In this document: piece after piece, positions 28,714-28,804 of the stretch
Position numbering within the stretch: position 1 is the stretch's first letter
Layout of the letters: each line of letters starts with the position of its first letter
Program-made: the position numbers and the translations under genes
Virus record (IMG/VR): IMGVR_UViG_3300032304_000431
Coordinates: 1 to 28,804 of that record
Source of the DNA: a virus
Reading direction: 5' to 3' (one strand)
Length of the DNA stretch: 28,804 nt
Notes under the pieces: model-generated
The model's input: the letters and a program-made list of their open reading frames with translations, nothing else
Database searches by the model: none
What the model was told of the DNA's origin: nothing

Positions 28714-28727
28714 CTAACAAATGTTAG
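28714..28727. repeat. Dispersed palindrome, 14-bp form
   Basis: CTAACAAATGTTAG, 10 bp left of the A tract of the terminator, the rightmost copy in the window. Confidence 0.85.
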
Positions 28728-28741
28728 AAGCAGGCGAAAAA

Positions 28742-28761
28742 AAACCCGCCGAAGCGGGTTT
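28742..28761 (-). terminator. Leftward intrinsic terminator
   Basis: An 8-bp stem AAACCCGC/GCGGGTTT with a TTCG tetraloop on the minus strand, followed there by a run of eight T residues (28737-28744, partly within the stem). It would stop leftward transcription entering from the right. A smaller ACTAGGG/CCCTAGT hairpin follows at about 28768-28785. Confidence 0.8.
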
Positions 28762-28804
28762 GGATAAACTAGGGTTTCCCCTAGTGTGTTGATTACTTGA
28801 GATC

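Larger units (their letters stand above)
27998..28804. other. About 800-bp non-coding control region, possible origin
   Basis: No convincing gene is seen here. It holds a strong leftward promoter, a possible rightward promoter, three 14-bp palindrome copies, twelve GTAAC/GTTAC pentamers between 28011 and 28540, AT-rich stretches, a 24-bp direct repeat and a leftward terminator. A GTG-started frame at 28240-28509 has a CPNCGANC cluster but no ribosome binding site. Dense short repeats next to AT-rich DNA and divergent promoters suggest a replication origin or a master control region. Confidence 0.5.

Noticed and set aside
1-28804. tRNA genes, CRISPR arrays, insertion sequences, integrase or attachment site
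   Set aside because: I looked for cloverleaf-like, repeat-spacer and transposase or recombinase signatures and saw none. This was by eye, so a dedicated search could still find a weak case.

Overview
The window looks like part of a tailed double-stranded DNA bacteriophage genome, probably from a Gram-negative host. Nothing in it looks chromosomal. One rightward virion block (1-8534) converges on one long leftward block of replication and accessory genes (8595-27997). In the leftward block nearly every gene overlaps or abuts the next, often through ATGA or TAATG junctions, and most starts have clear GGAG-type ribosome binding sites. The host guess rests on sigma70-like promoters and family resemblance only. 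I saw no integrase, terminase, tRNA or CRISPR array, and the window is cut at both ends.

Layout. 1-1054: end of an alanine-rich, probably virion-associated protein, open at the left edge. 1068-8534: a 2488-residue virion or ejection-type protein with an HELLH metallopeptidase-like motif, a GNAT-like segment and a variant PLxRFG block. 8539-8559: leftward terminator. Reading leftward in transcription order from the right edge: a roughly 800-bp non-coding control region (about 27998-28804) has a strong leftward promoter, a possible rightward promoter, twelve GTAAC/GTTAC motifs, a 24-bp direct repeat and a terminator. Next come seven small genes and a 339-aa protein. A second strong promoter (25503-25531) then leads into a MoxR-type AAA+ ATPase, two small proteins, a metallopeptidase/VWA protein, a DUF3150-like protein and a 273-aa protein. 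After a run of small proteins, several with membrane segments, come an RHH-like protein, a DUF3310 protein, a candidate structured RNA, then VRR-NUC, family A DNA polymerase, a Cas4-like nuclease, a PD-(D/E)XK nuclease, HNH and a SNF2-type helicase. A third promoter (13281-13308) precedes a conserved unknown protein, a candidate ssDNA-binding protein, a small HTH protein and a primase-helicase.

How the parts may work together. The leftward block supplies a complete replication core: primase-helicase, polymerase, candidate SSB, helicase and four nucleases. The MoxR/VWA/DUF3150 set resembles chaperone-like AAA+/VWA modules, but its role here is unknown.

The most striking signal is a dispersed palindrome, CTAACA-(1 or 2 nt)-TGTTAG. 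There are sixteen copies, one with a single mismatch, all inside or beside the leftward block and none found in the virion genes. The 14-bp form lies at gene junctions, where it often carries both the stop codon of one gene and the start codon of the next, and in promoter leaders. The 13-bp form lies mostly inside large genes in two different reading frames. This points to a DNA-level regulatory system, perhaps like the dispersed stoperators of some temperate phages. The polymerase has leucine at the position equivalent to E. coli Phe762, a state others have linked to temperate lifestyles, which fits but does not prove this.
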